A DNA stretch of 30,022 bases from positions 1 through 30,022 of IMG/VR virus record IMGVR_UViG_3300035670_000963; one strand, given 5' to 3'. Origin of the DNA: a virus. Every line of letters starts with the position of its first letter. Within the stretch, counting starts at the first letter, position 1. This document shows positions 22,672 to 29,240 of this stretch, one piece after another. The position numbers and the translations under genes are program-made. The notes under the pieces were generated by a model. It saw only the letters and a program-made list of their open reading frames with translations. It was not told the origin of the DNA and made no database searches.

Positions 22672-23011
22672 ACTTGAAGTATATTACAATGCGATTCTCT
22701 TTTAATACAGCACGGGAAGCTTCAAACTCTAACGCAATGTTCTTGGGAAGTACTACTCTACGAAGCTCTTCTACTTTAGTCTCTCTAGTTCTGATAGTAT
22801 GACGAGCCAGCCCCATCTCTTTTTTGAATTTAACAATCCTCTGTGCAATAGATAGTACAGGCCTCTTCAATTTTTTTGCTGCTATCTCAGAGTTCTCTTT
22901 GTTAGACTTACCATTAGATATCAGTGACTTGATGAAGTCGTCTTCTTTTTTAGAATAGAAAACAATCTTTGATCCAGGTTTACGTCCTGGTTTTAATTTT
23001 TTGTTAGGCAT
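22670..23011 (-). CDS. Myb/SANT- or HTH-like basic protein
   Basis: A 113-aa protein starting MPNKKLKPGRKPGSKIVFYSKKEDDFIKSLISNGKSN, followed by EIAAKKLKRPVLSIAQRIVKFKK. The layout is a basic AT-hook-like GRKPGSK, then a SANT/Myb-like helical region ending in a recognition-like helix. It probably binds DNA. ATG 23011 is preferred to 23068, which would overlap the neighbour, because its leader is AAACAAAAATCAAAATCTATG. Unnamed family. Confidence 0.78.
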   Translation of the reverse strand: MPNKKLKPGRKPGSKIVFYSKKEDDFIKSLISNGKSNKENSEIAAKKLKRPVLSIAQRIVKFKKEMGLARHTIRTRETKVEELRRVVLPKNIALEFEASRAVLKENRIVIYFK

Positions 23012-23027
23012 AGATTTTGATTTTTGT

Positions 23028-23573
23028 TTAGGAGATTTGTGCAATTGAGACCATAGGGGTCGTATCAAAATAGGGAGCTACAACATACTTTCCGATATTA
23101 GTTTGAATACTAATATGTTTAATAGGTTTTGTTTTATTTGTGCGGGATAGTACTTTCTCTTTTCTGTGTTTAAAGAAAGCAGATATCGTTTCTTCTACAC
23201 CTACGCCCCTTAATGAAAATGTCATCACTGCATTTCTCTTAAATTTAATGACAGCAGATTTTAGGGTTTGTATCGCTCCGCAATAATCTAAATCATACAC
23301 GGTCTTATCTTTGTCGGGTATCGTATCGTTGATGTTACCAAAACGATATTTGAACATGGTGTCCCCTTTGATATCAGTAAGTTGTTTCATCATTACTGTA
23401 GGGTCTTCTTCCCATATCTCTTCTATCTCAAATCCATTTAACTTACACCACTCTACATACTCATTTATGTCAGGACCCGCTAATCCGATTATCTTAGACT
23501 TTTTGTAATGCGAGAACAAGAAATCTCTCACAGCCTTTTTTTGTTTGGCTTCTTTGTAAGATACTTTAGTCAT
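23028..23573 (-). CDS. possible Rossmann-fold/methyltransferase-like protein
   Basis: A 181-aa protein. KIIGLAGPDINEYVEWCKLNGF (about 27-48) resembles motif I (G-x-x-G-P-D) of a SAM-binding fold, EIEEIWEED a second acidic strand, and YDLDYCGAI about 95 the acidic strand before a catalytic loop, then MTFSLRGVG. No clear DPPY or similar catalytic motif is present, so this may be an inactive or non-standard methyltransferase, or another nucleotide-binding protein. Gene placement gives no further clue. Confidence 0.72.
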   Translation of the reverse strand: MTKVSYKEAKQKKAVRDFLFSHYKKSKIIGLAGPDINEYVEWCKLNGFEIEEIWEEDPTVMMKQLTDIKGDTMFKYRFGNINDTIPDKDKTVYDLDYCGAIQTLKSAVIKFKRNAVMTFSLRGVGVEETISAFFKHRKEKVLSRTNKTKPIKHISIQTNIGKYVVAPYFDTTPMVSIAQIS

Positions 23574-23598
23574 GGTTTAAAATTTAATAAATTACAAT

Positions 23599-23805
23599 CT
23601 ACTTTGCTGGGGCAAACATTTCTCTCATTCCATTGATGTACCTATCATATTCTTCCCTGCCCATATCACTCATCAGTTCCTCTTTAACCTTCCAATACTG
23701 TTCTACCAGTGCATTCTGTACCGTCTGATTATATCCACCATTATCAATTTCCCAATTCAAACTAACTAAATCACTAAATAACTGACGTTGATAAGCTGTT
23801 AACAT
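23599..23805 (-). CDS. conserved phage protein with MGxEEYDRY motif
   Basis: A 68-aa helical protein: TAYQRQLFSDLVSLNWEIDNGGYN, then YWKVKEELMSDMGREEYDRYINGMREMFAP. The Q--LF-DLV-LNWEI and MG-EEY-R----REMF patterns belong to a small phage family known to me but without function. Gap of 11 bases to the upstream gene. Confidence 0.84.
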   Translation of the reverse strand: MLTAYQRQLFSDLVSLNWEIDNGGYNQTVQNALVEQYWKVKEELMSDMGREEYDRYINGMREMFAPAK

Positions 23806-23816
23806 ACATTTTAATT

Positions 23817-24074
23817 TTAGCTTCTGAAATAAAGTTCTCCATTGTTCTTGTAGATATACTCTTGACCATTCTCTACGATGGTGACTAGCTGTCCATTCCT
23901 AAGACCCTCAGAGTAGAACTTGGCGTATGGATCAGTAGAAGCATCTAATACTTTAAGTACGTTCTCTGGGTTTACTCTACTACATCCGTAGATAGGAGTA
24001 TGGGTAAAAGCAATTCTAACTTCTGGAAAATGATTCTTTAACAACTCTCTGTAATAACCTTTTGGAGGATTCAT
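23817..24074 (-). CDS. unrecognised 85-aa protein
   Basis: An 85-aa protein: MNPPKGYYRELLKNHFPEV, FTHTPIYGCSRVNPENVLKVLDA, YIYKNNGELYFRS. Probably an alpha/beta small domain, not recognised. Its leader has AAATCATCAAACATG. No membrane segment, in contrast to its upstream neighbour. Confidence 0.78.
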   Translation of the reverse strand: MNPPKGYYRELLKNHFPEVRIAFTHTPIYGCSRVNPENVLKVLDASTDPYAKFYSEGLRNGQLVTIVENGQEYIYKNNGELYFRS

Positions 24075-24084
24075 GTTTGATGAT

Positions 24085-24237
24085 TTAAAATATTAAAGAT
24101 ACAATTAAATAAACTATAACAATTATAATAAACAGTCCTAGAAATATTTTAAGTAAGGCTCCTAGTAATCTTAGTACAAGACCAAGGACTACTAGAAACC
24201 CTACTATGAATATAGCAGTGTAGATCAACTGCATCAT
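24085..24237 (-). CDS. two-helix membrane microprotein
   Basis: A 50-aa protein: MMQLIYTAIF, IVGFLVVLGL, VLRLLGALLK, IFLGLFIIIV, IVYLIVSLIF. Two hydrophobic segments of about 20 residues with a Leu-Lys turn between. The start overlaps the upstream stop in an ATGA junction, so it is coupled to the gene at 24234. It resembles the two-helix microprotein at 2013 in composition and size. Function unknown. Confidence 0.75.
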   Translation of the reverse strand: MMQLIYTAIFIVGFLVVLGLVLRLLGALLKIFLGLFIIIVIVYLIVSLIF

Positions 24238-24569
24238 ACAGGAGGCTCATTTTCGAAGTGCATAGATATAGGATCAGCCTGTACTATCTCTACCCATTTA
24301 CCGTTCCAAGGTTGACCATTCAAAGATAGTGCCCCTCTAGAAGTTATTCTGAAACTACCTATACCGGATAGTCTGTTTCTAGTAGTGCTAGTATTCCACC
24401 CGGCAGTAGTGATAAATAATCTACCGTCATGAGTATGAACTGCTATCCTGTTACCGAATAGAATCATAGAAGCATTACCATTTTTGTCCACAGACACTAC
24501 TGTGTTGTGGGTCTTCTTGTTCTTTCTTTGTAAGAAAGCTTGAGTTGCATCAAGTGTTACTCTTCTCAT
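24234..24569 (-). CDS. conserved phage protein with GNxIA...TRxRL motif
   Basis: A 111-aa protein: AFLQRKNKKTHNTVVSV, ILFGNRIAVHTHDGRLFITTAGWNTSTTRNRLSGIGSFRI and LNGQPWNGKWVEI. I recognise the AF---xxxxxNTxV, LxGNxIA, GWxTxTTRxRLN-like order from a phage family of unknown function. A beta-rich domain is likely. It overlaps the microprotein start by 4 bases and the zinc-protein end by 4 bases. Confidence 0.87.
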   Translation of the reverse strand: MRRVTLDATQAFLQRKNKKTHNTVVSVDKNGNASMILFGNRIAVHTHDGRLFITTAGWNTSTTRNRLSGIGSFRITSRGALSLNGQPWNGKWVEIVQADPISMHFENEPPV

Positions 24570-24853
24570 TGTATTTTATTTAATGGTTCCAATTTTAATA
24601 TTTTAATAGCCATCTTGTGTGCAAAAGCTATAGCACAACTTCTACAACAGAAGTAGGATATTCCATCATAAAAGTATTTAGTCTTACGTTCACGTTCCTC
24701 TTGTGGAGTATTCCATCCCCACCAACTCTTTCTCATTATGATTGTCTGATCACAATTAAGACACTTAGGTCTAAGTTCTTTTGGGGGTTTTGTTTCTACC
24801 ATAGGAGTCATAGAACAATCAATCCTAACGTAGGGTTTCTTTTTTTTTGCCAT
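24566..24853 (-). CDS. zinc-binding small protein
   Basis: A 95-aa protein. A basic start (MAKKKKPYVRIDC) is followed by CLNCDQTIIMRKSWWGWN and FCCRSCAIAFAHKMAIK: CxxC pairs at about C32/C35 and C70/C73, separated by ~35 residues, forming a zinc site. The WWGWN stretch and CCRSCAIAFAH helix suggest a treble-clef-like finger. Not recognised further. The leader carries AAAATCAAAATCTAATAATTTG. Confidence 0.8.
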   Translation of the reverse strand: MAKKKKPYVRIDCSMTPMVETKPPKELRPKCLNCDQTIIMRKSWWGWNTPQEERERKTKYFYDGISYFCCRSCAIAFAHKMAIKILKLEPLNKIQ

Positions 24854-24866
24854 GCTTTACAAATTA

Positions 24867-25151
24867 TTAGATTTTGATTTTACAAATTGGAAGCTTTACA
24901 TAACCAGATTCTACATGAGTTACTGGAGGTTCTACAAAGTCATTGTCAATAAGGAACTTTAACATACCTTCATTCTCACTATAATCTTTTACAGCTACAT
25001 AACCTTCTACATTAGTAAGCTCAGGAATATTAACAGTGGCTATTGCATAAGGCACTCCATCTACAGCGCCGTTGAGTTGAATCCTGTTAGGACATATTGA
25101 AGTGATAACCTTTACTGTGACTTCACTTCCGTTAAAATTGTAAGTCTTCAT
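24867..25151 (-). CDS. conserved protein with YSENEG motif
   Basis: A 94-aa protein starting MKTYNFNGSEVTVKVI. Its centre, AIATVNIPELTNVEGYVAVKDYSENEGMLKFLIDNDFV, resembles a family common in Bacteroidota phages and conjugative elements, where VxVKxYSENEGM is conserved; I am not sure of its number. I use ATG 25151, coupled by ATGA to the upstream microgene, rather than the ATG at 25175. Function unknown. Confidence 0.8.
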   Translation of the reverse strand: MKTYNFNGSEVTVKVITSICPNRIQLNGAVDGVPYAIATVNIPELTNVEGYVAVKDYSENEGMLKFLIDNDFVEPPVTHVESGYVKLPICKIKI

Positions 25152-25270
25152 ACATTTTGATTTAGTGTCCCACAATGTGGACAGATTGGTTTTGATTTCT
25201 TTTTCTTGTAGATTGTTTGAGTGAATAGTTTTTTACAATTAACACACTTGATAAACTTTTCTTTCACCAT
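25148..25270 (-). CDS. 40-aa zinc-ribbon microprotein
   Basis: MVKEKFIKCVNCKKLFTQTI followed by YKKKKSKPICPHCGTLNQNV. The two knuckles, CVNC (C9, C12) and CPHC (C30, C33), form a compact zinc ribbon. The protein is very basic and could bind RNA or DNA. The stop overlaps the next start in an ATGA junction. Leader TTTAGAGTTATG. Confidence 0.82.
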   Translation of the reverse strand: MVKEKFIKCVNCKKLFTQTIYKKKKSKPICPHCGTLNQNV

Positions 25271-25279
25271 AACTCTAAA

Positions 25280-25311
25280 GTTAAAGGGGGAGCCTTTAAG
25301 CATCCCCCTTC
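25280..25311 (-). terminator. leftward intrinsic terminator
   Basis: Read leftward: AAGGGGG (25310-25304), a 13-base loop, CCCCCTT (25290-25284), then TAACTTT. It lies 8 bases after the stop of the gene at 25319. The T-run is short, so moderate strength. Confidence 0.72.
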
Positions 25312-25318
25312 TTTGTGA

Positions 25319-25615
25319 CTAGAACAACTCTTCCTTCAAGGCAATCAGTCTAGCCAACCCATCTTCAAGACTTTCGATCTTGACTTGGACGTTAACTACA
25401 TTCTGTGCATTGAGTGGAAACTGAGACTTGTACCTAACCAATGAAGCCTTTTCACTTGCCAGTGATCGCTTTGTGGCTAGAATATCTGCCTCTAACGATT
25501 GTTGCATTTCCTCTACTCTGAACTCCACTTCTTGAAGTTCTTTCTCTTGAGACGATTGAAGGAGCAACTCTTTGTACTTCAATGCCGCTGCTGCTGGTGA
25601 TTTTACTTTCGTCAT
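25319..25615 (-). CDS. coiled-coil small protein
   Basis: A 98-aa helical protein: AAAALKYKELLLQSSQEKELQEVEFRVEEMQQSLEADI, then LEDGLARLIALKEEL. Long heptad-like helices suggest a coiled coil. Not recognised. GC-richer codons and a terminator after it suggest good expression. Its first 164 bases are overlapped by the end of the upstream frame; this frame looks the real one in that overlap. Confidence 0.8.
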   Translation of the reverse strand: MTKVKSPAAAALKYKELLLQSSQEKELQEVEFRVEEMQQSLEADILATKRSLASEKASLVRYKSQFPLNAQNVVNVQVKIESLEDGLARLIALKEELF

Positions 25616-26096
25616 TGTAATCGGTGTTCAGTTCCGCTGTCCCCCGGTTTGTTGTTATTGTGTGATGATAATACTCTGCTAATACAAAGGCTTTCATTGG
25701 GTACCAAAATCCATGTTCTACAGAATAGAAACTATCTTCTTTATGACGATTATTTATGTCAACATCTTTAACCTCCACATCCTCTCCTATATCAGGAAGA
25801 TCAACCTCTCCAATACAATCCCACTCCCACTCTTCTACATCTCTCCATCTACGGACAGTGTTACCTATATGGAACGTATCGTATTTAGGATGAACCTTAG
25901 CAGGGCTCTTATTTACTATCTTAAAGTGTTCAGGTGCACCACACCAACACTCATATACATTCTGTAATTTATACACTTTTTCGTCTTCATTGCCCTCATC
26001 TACAGATTCAACATAATACTCTTGGCCAACCTTAACCCAATTTCCGTGATTGTCATCTAATATTCTAATAGTATCTCCTACTTTTGCATGTCCCAT
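25452..26096 (-). CDS. 214-aa protein, possibly with an aberrant C-terminal extension
   Basis: Residues 1-150 look coding: VGDTIRILDDNHGNWVKVGQEYYVESVD, WCGAPEHFKIV, YDTFHIGNTVRRWRDV, DSFYSVEHGFWYPMKAFVLAEYYH. Residues from about 160 (TNRGTAELNTDYNDESKITSSSG) run through the leader of the coiled-coil gene and 164 bases into it, and look random. A lost stop is likely; the true end would be near 25640. The first half has SH3-like beta repeats and is otherwise unrecognised. Confidence 0.68.
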   Translation of the reverse strand: MGHAKVGDTIRILDDNHGNWVKVGQEYYVESVDEGNEDEKVYKLQNVYECWCGAPEHFKIVNKSPAKVHPKYDTFHIGNTVRRWRDVEEWEWDCIGEVDLPDIGEDVEVKDVDINNRHKEDSFYSVEHGFWYPMKAFVLAEYYHHTITTNRGTAELNTDYNDESKITSSSGIEVQRVAPSIVSRERTSRSGVQSRGNATIVRGRYSSHKAITGK

Positions 26097-26097
26097 A

Positions 26098-26391
26098 TTA
26101 CTTTATTTTTTTAGATTTCTTTTCTAATAATTTGTGCAACAATTTCAATTCCTTATCAGCTACAGGAACAGGTATCTCAGGCACAAAAGTATCTTCTATG
26201 TCTATCATATCGTTCATGATTTCTTTTATCTCAGCTGATGATGTAGCCTTGTGTATTCTATCTCTCATGTCATCACAAGCACTGTAAAAGGCTACCAACA
26301 TATTGGTAGACTTCTTTTTAAACTTTGCAATCAGAAATAATAAAACTACACTGGGTAATGTAATCCCTACTACTAAAATACTATTAGTCAT
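26098..26391 (-). CDS. membrane-anchored small protein
   Basis: A 97-aa protein. TNSILVVGITLPSVVLLFLIAKF is an N-terminal membrane anchor (4-24), followed by a basic stretch and two cytoplasmic helices (SACDDMRDRIHKATSSAEIKEIMNDMID, DKELKLLHKLLEKKSKKIK). The topology is N-out, C-in by the positive-inside rule. I have seen similar anchor proteins in Bacteroidota phages but know no function. The ATG overlaps the upstream stop by 8 bases. Confidence 0.8.
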   Translation of the reverse strand: MTNSILVVGITLPSVVLLFLIAKFKKKSTNMLVAFYSACDDMRDRIHKATSSAEIKEIMNDMIDIEDTFVPEIPVPVADKELKLLHKLLEKKSKKIK

Positions 26392-26572
26392 TTTTATTTT
26401 GTTTTTTATTGTTATCCCATTTGTTAATAATCTTTACAGCAGCCTTGAACTTTTCTGAATCGTAATGAATCAAGTCAATAAACTTTTGAACTAGAATCTT
26501 TCTTTCAATGTCATTAAGTTCTCTGTAGTCTTTTGCTGTCATGATACCTTTTTCAAATAACTCTGTTCCCAT
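26384..26572 (-). CDS. small helical protein
   Basis: A 62-aa helical protein: ELFEKGIMTAKDYRELNDIERKILVQKFIDLI, FKAAVKIINKWDNNKKQNKND. Unrecognised; basic C-terminus. It is the first gene after a terminator, with AAATCAAAAACGTATATTATG upstream. Overlaps its downstream membrane-anchored neighbour by 8 bases. Confidence 0.78.
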   Translation of the reverse strand: MGTELFEKGIMTAKDYRELNDIERKILVQKFIDLIHYDSEKFKAAVKIINKWDNNKKQNKND

Positions 26573-26594
26573 AATATACGTTTTTGATTTAAAT

Positions 26595-26623
26595 AAAACC
26601 CCCCGACTTTATTGTCGAGGGGC
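26595..26623 (-). terminator. leftward intrinsic terminator
   Basis: Read leftward: CCCCTCGAC (26622-26614), a 6-base loop, GTCGGGGGG (26607-26599), one mismatch, then TTTTATTT. It closes the gene ending at 26632. Confidence 0.88.
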
Positions 26624-26631
26624 GTTTGGAA

Positions 26632-26856
26632 TTACCACAAGAGGTTCTGGAGATCTTCTAGCTTTTTTCTTACGCCAGACTTAGATAGCTTTTCTGACGT
26701 GTCAAATTCAACTGAGTTACCATCCTCGTTAACTACTGTTACTTTCACTCCAAAGTTAGTAGGATCCTTGTACAACTCTGAGATAGTGTCTTGTACATTC
26801 TCTATCGGAGAATAGTACGGAACAGCACGGTCGGTTCTTATGATTTTTAGCATCAT
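26632..26856 (-). CDS. unrecognised 74-aa protein
   Basis: A 74-aa protein: MLKIIRTDRAVPYYSPIENVQDTISELYKD, then VKVTVVNEDGNSVEFDTSEKLSKSGVRKKLEDLQNLLW. Probably a small alpha/beta fold with a C-terminal helix. No family known to me. It has its own terminator and a 44-base gap upstream (no hairpin, no TAnnTTTG), so it may be read through from the HTH gene. Confidence 0.78.
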   Translation of the reverse strand: MMLKIIRTDRAVPYYSPIENVQDTISELYKDPTNFGVKVTVVNEDGNSVEFDTSEKLSKSGVRKKLEDLQNLLW

Positions 26857-26900
26857 ATCTGTGGTGGTTTTATACCGTCTTATAACCTGACGTTTTTATC

Positions 26901-27149
26901 TTAGAAGGGAAGTTCTCTTAATGACGTACCCCTATCGTCTCTATATACAATCTCTTTCTTTGTATTCACATACATTCTATTCTCTTGTCCTTTGTGGACC
27001 TCAATATGATTCCTTCTTATTATTTCATATACAGTGGTATCACATACCCCTAACACTTCAGCAGCAGCTTTAACCGACCCTTTCCAATTGATTGCTTTGA
27101 TAACAAGACAAGCATTATTAAACTCTAGATTCAGTATTTCTTTTGACAT
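26901..27149 (-). CDS. helix-turn-helix regulator-like protein
   Basis: An 82-aa protein. GSVKAAAEVLGVCDTTVYEIIRRNHIEVHKG (about 24-54) is a clear HTH: AAEVLGV first helix, TTVYEIIRR recognition helix. A basic/aromatic tail with MYVNTKKEIVYRDDRGTSLRELPF follows. No ligand-binding domain, so a small DNA-binding regulator or nucleoid-type protein. Homology to a specific family is unclear (Fis- or AraC-like HTH pattern). Confidence 0.82.
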   Translation of the reverse strand: MSKEILNLEFNNACLVIKAINWKGSVKAAAEVLGVCDTTVYEIIRRNHIEVHKGQENRMYVNTKKEIVYRDDRGTSLRELPF

Positions 27150-27167
27150 AACATATGTTTATAAGAT

Positions 27168-27201
27168 TAAAAAGAGAAGGCAATAAGAATAAAGCCTTCG
27201 T
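27168..27201 (-). terminator. possible leftward intrinsic terminator
   Basis: Read leftward: GAAGGC (27199-27194), a 12-base loop, GCCTTC (27181-27176), then TCTTTTT. Between the membrane microgenes and the HTH gene. Six-base stem, so weaker than the others. Confidence 0.6.
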
Positions 27202-27225
27202 ATAAACCAAATGCTAAACACTGTA

Positions 27226-27345
27226 TTATTGTTTCTTTTCTTTGAAAGATTGTATAACTATAACACCAATACAACAGCAGATAAAAACTGCAAACAATGA
27301 GATTTGAGAGTAGTAGATAACTTTGTCAAGGATAGATTCAGGCAT
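27226..27345 (-). CDS. one-helix membrane microprotein with CCC cluster
   Basis: A 39-aa protein, MPESILDKVIYYSQISLF then AVFICCCIGVIVIQSFKEKKQ. One membrane segment (about 15-31) that carries three adjacent Cys, flanked by a basic tail. Leader CCAAAAGGTTATG matches two other starts of this region, which supports it as a real gene. Function unknown. Confidence 0.68.
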   Translation of the reverse strand: MPESILDKVIYYSQISLFAVFICCCIGVIVIQSFKEKKQ

Positions 27346-27358
27346 AACCTTTTGGATT

Positions 27359-27466
27359 TTAATTGTTAAAAAAGGCAATATAAATTGAAACAGAAATAAA
27401 CAGTAGGCTCGAAAAAATCAGAACCGCTAGGGAAAATAGCACAAGCTTGTCGTTCAATGGTTTCAT
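27359..27466 (-). CDS. one-helix membrane microprotein
   Basis: A 35-aa protein, MKPLNDKLVLFSLAVLIF then SSLLFISVSIYIAFFNN. A short polar N-terminus and one membrane segment (about 9-32). The start overlaps the RadC-like stop in an ATGA junction, so it is coupled to it. Unrecognised. Confidence 0.65.
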   Translation of the reverse strand: MKPLNDKLVLFSLAVLIFSSLLFISVSIYIAFFNN

Positions 27467-27909
27467 AATAAACCTCTTTCGCTGAATGAAAAATACCCTT
27501 CGCTTGTGACAATGATGTGGTCTAGCAAAGAGAAGTCATGATACTTACAAGCCTCCCGTACTTTATCAGTAATATCTTTATCTCCTTCTGAAGGTTTTAA
27601 AGTACCTGACGGGTGGTTGTGACTTAGGATTATAGATGTTGCGTTAGACATCAATGCTAATTGCAGGATCATTCTTACATCCGCTACTGTTCCGGTAATG
27701 CCCCCAGAACTGATAGGATAGTACCCTATAATTTTGTGTCCTTTGCTTAGAGCTATGAATATAAATTCTTCTCTCCAATCTATCAGGCTTTTATTAAAAC
27801 ATTTTCTACAATAGTCGGCAGCATCTTCTGGGCTGTTTATTGGAAACATCTCTCCAAACTTACCAGTTTTTTGATAGCTGATTTTAAATTTTGGGATAAA
27901 GTTCTTCAT
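27463..27909 (-). CDS. radC: RadC-like JAB/MPN domain protein
   Basis: A 148-aa protein holding only the JAB domain of RadC: EEFIFIALSKGHKIIGYYPISSGG, SIILSHNHPSGTLKPSEGD (H97, H99, S107, D110) and LLDHIIVTSEGYFSF. The JAMM metal-ligand set is complete, so it could be an active metallopeptidase-type or nuclease-type enzyme; RadC's real activity is not settled. It lacks the N-terminal HhH part of full RadC, as is usual in mobile elements. Overlaps its upstream gene by 26 bases. Confidence 0.93.
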   Translation of the reverse strand: MKNFIPKFKISYQKTGKFGEMFPINSPEDAADYCRKCFNKSLIDWREEFIFIALSKGHKIIGYYPISSGGITGTVADVRMILQLALMSNATSIILSHNHPSGTLKPSEGDKDITDKVREACKYHDFSLLDHIIVTSEGYFSFSERGLL

Positions 27910-28093
27910 ACGTTTTGTTCATTGCGTTAGTAATCTTGTCATGTACAGTGTCCAGCATACTTATCAATTTGTGTACGCTAGGCGGTGCAGTTTCTATCGA
28001 CATCTCATTATAAGACTTGATGATACTGCTATTCTTTTCCCAAATAAGATTGGATAAAAGATGCAACTCTTCTAAAGACAGTTCTACATTCAT
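27884..28093 (-). CDS. small helical protein upstream of RadC-like gene
   Basis: A 69-aa helical protein: MNVELSLEELHLLSNLIWEKNSS, then PSVHKLISMLDTVHDKITNAMNKTYEEL. Unrecognised. It overlaps the RadC-like gene start by 26 bases, so the two are probably co-expressed. It is the first gene after the terminator at 28131; the leader holds CGATCAAAAAACATTTATTATG. Confidence 0.77.
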   Translation of the reverse strand: MNVELSLEELHLLSNLIWEKNSSIIKSYNEMSIETAPPSVHKLISMLDTVHDKITNAMNKTYEELYPKI

Positions 28094-28130
28094 AATAAAT
28101 GTTTTTTGATCGTTAATAAAAAGATGATAT

Positions 28131-28163
28131 AAAAAAGCTCCCCAGTATAGACATACAGGGAGG
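28131..28163 (-). terminator. leftward intrinsic terminator
   Basis: Read leftward: CTCCC (28162-28158), an inner GTAT/ATAC hairpin, GGGGAG (about 28143-28138), then C and six T. A strong stop for the 3D-domain gene, 43 bases after its stop codon. Confidence 0.85.
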
Positions 28164-28205
28164 TAACTCCTTATTCCATGTACCGATGTGTGAACATCAG
28201 TTCGT

Positions 28206-28619
28206 TTAAAGTTTCTTTATGGTAACACTATCAATCTTATCTCCTTTGTCCTTTGGATTAATCAGCAGGTCTATCTTCTTTTTGAAACGCTTGTTCATCA
28301 CATCATGAACAACATAGGTCCCTGAATACTTACCCGCTTGAATATAAACACTGTCCCCAAAGGCAAACGTATCTTTGAGATCTCTGCTGATTGCAATAAC
28401 CTTATGCTTCTTAGGATTCTTTTTATTTAGAATAAACCCTGAAGCAGTCTCGTACGGATTAGAATCAGTCTGACTTCTAGATACGGTATAGGTAGTCATT
28501 GTAACTACAATACTATCTTCTGCTGCTTTAGGTGTAGGACTCGGATTAAAACAAGAAACCCCCACGCTACCTGAAGCAATGGGGGTTATCACTAGGGAAA
28601 GTGCAATCAATGCCTTCAT
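28206..28619 (-). CDS. secreted 3D-domain (double-psi beta-barrel) protein
   Basis: A 137-aa protein. Residues 1-20 form an export signal (MKALIALSLVITPIASGS), with a possible poor lipobox (GVSC at 20-23). The rest matches the 3D domain, named for three conserved Asp: YTVSRSQTDSNPYETASG, VIAISRDLKDTFAFGDSVYI, GTYVVHDVMNKRFKKKIDLLI. All three Asp are present. The domain occurs in cell-wall-associated proteins such as Firmicutes MltA/YabE-type enzymes; an exported phage copy could act on peptidoglycan or at the envelope. No known catalytic partner beside it. Confidence 0.87.
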   Translation of the reverse strand: MKALIALSLVITPIASGSVGVSCFNPSPTPKAAEDSIVVTMTTYTVSRSQTDSNPYETASGFILNKKNPKKHKVIAISRDLKDTFAFGDSVYIQAGKYSGTYVVHDVMNKRFKKKIDLLINPKDKGDKIDSVTIKKL

Positions 28620-28705
28620 TTCTTTCTATTTGATTTATTTATAGTCTTGAGGTTCTCATTCATACCCCAAATCAACACGGCTATTATCATTAGTGCTATA
28701 CCCAT
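28616..28705 (-). CDS. 29-aa membrane microprotein
   Basis: A 29-aa peptide, MGIALMIIAVLIWGMNENL then KTINKSNRKK: one membrane segment (2-15) and a basic tail. The stop overlaps the start of the 3D-domain gene in an ATGA junction, so it may assist or regulate translation of that exported protein. Too short for homology, but the coupling is convincing. Confidence 0.55.
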   Translation of the reverse strand: MGIALMIIAVLIWGMNENLKTINKSNRKK

Positions 28706-28711
28706 GACTTA

Positions 28712-29221
28712 CTAATTTAACATTGAAGGTTCGTTAAGACTCTCTATCCTATCTAATCTATTACATATATCAGCCCAATACTTACCCCCTTCATCTGTAT
28801 CTTCCCAAGCAATAACTCCTTCAAGCCATTCGGTAGGATCGATATTGTAAACATTATCAGAATACATCTCATTTAATAGTCCTTCCCCTCTCTGCTTCTC
28901 AATAGCATTGTTTAACCTATGCCTCTCGATAGGCTCAAGCATTTCAATGAACTCTGAAAAGGTAACTCCACCGCCATATTTGTTATTCAAATTATGGCAT
29001 ACATCATACCAATAGTCTACCCCTTTGATAGTAGCATCCCAGGAGAATGCCCTAAGAACAAACTCATGAGGACAACAAATATCCCCACTGAAATACTCTT
29101 TTATCCCGGACGACTTAAGAATCTTGCCGGAGTTATCAAACTCCATCATGAAGTTTGACGCTACCTCTAAGGGAATCATAGATAAGAACTGACTGATGTT
29201 AACTCTGGTTTTCTTTTTCAT
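28712..29221 (-). CDS. protein with two FW/YW-type repeats
   Basis: A 169-aa protein with an internal repeat: FSWDATIKGVDYWYDVCHNLN (about 58-78) and IAWEDTDEGGKYWADICNRLD (about 137-157), each F/A-W-x-x-T-x-x-G-x-x-Y-W-x-D-x-C-x-x-L. This motif is common in small phage proteins of unknown function. The leader ends AAAAGGTTATG, with TATAAAATCAAATA further upstream (the 23-bp repeat). Function unknown. Confidence 0.85.
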   Translation of the reverse strand: MKKKTRVNISQFLSMIPLEVASNFMMEFDNSGKILKSSGIKEYFSGDICCPHEFVLRAFSWDATIKGVDYWYDVCHNLNNKYGGGVTFSEFIEMLEPIERHRLNNAIEKQRGEGLLNEMYSDNVYNIDPTEWLEGVIAWEDTDEGGKYWADICNRLDRIESLNEPSMLN

Positions 29222-29240
29222 AACCTTTTTTTTGGTTTTT

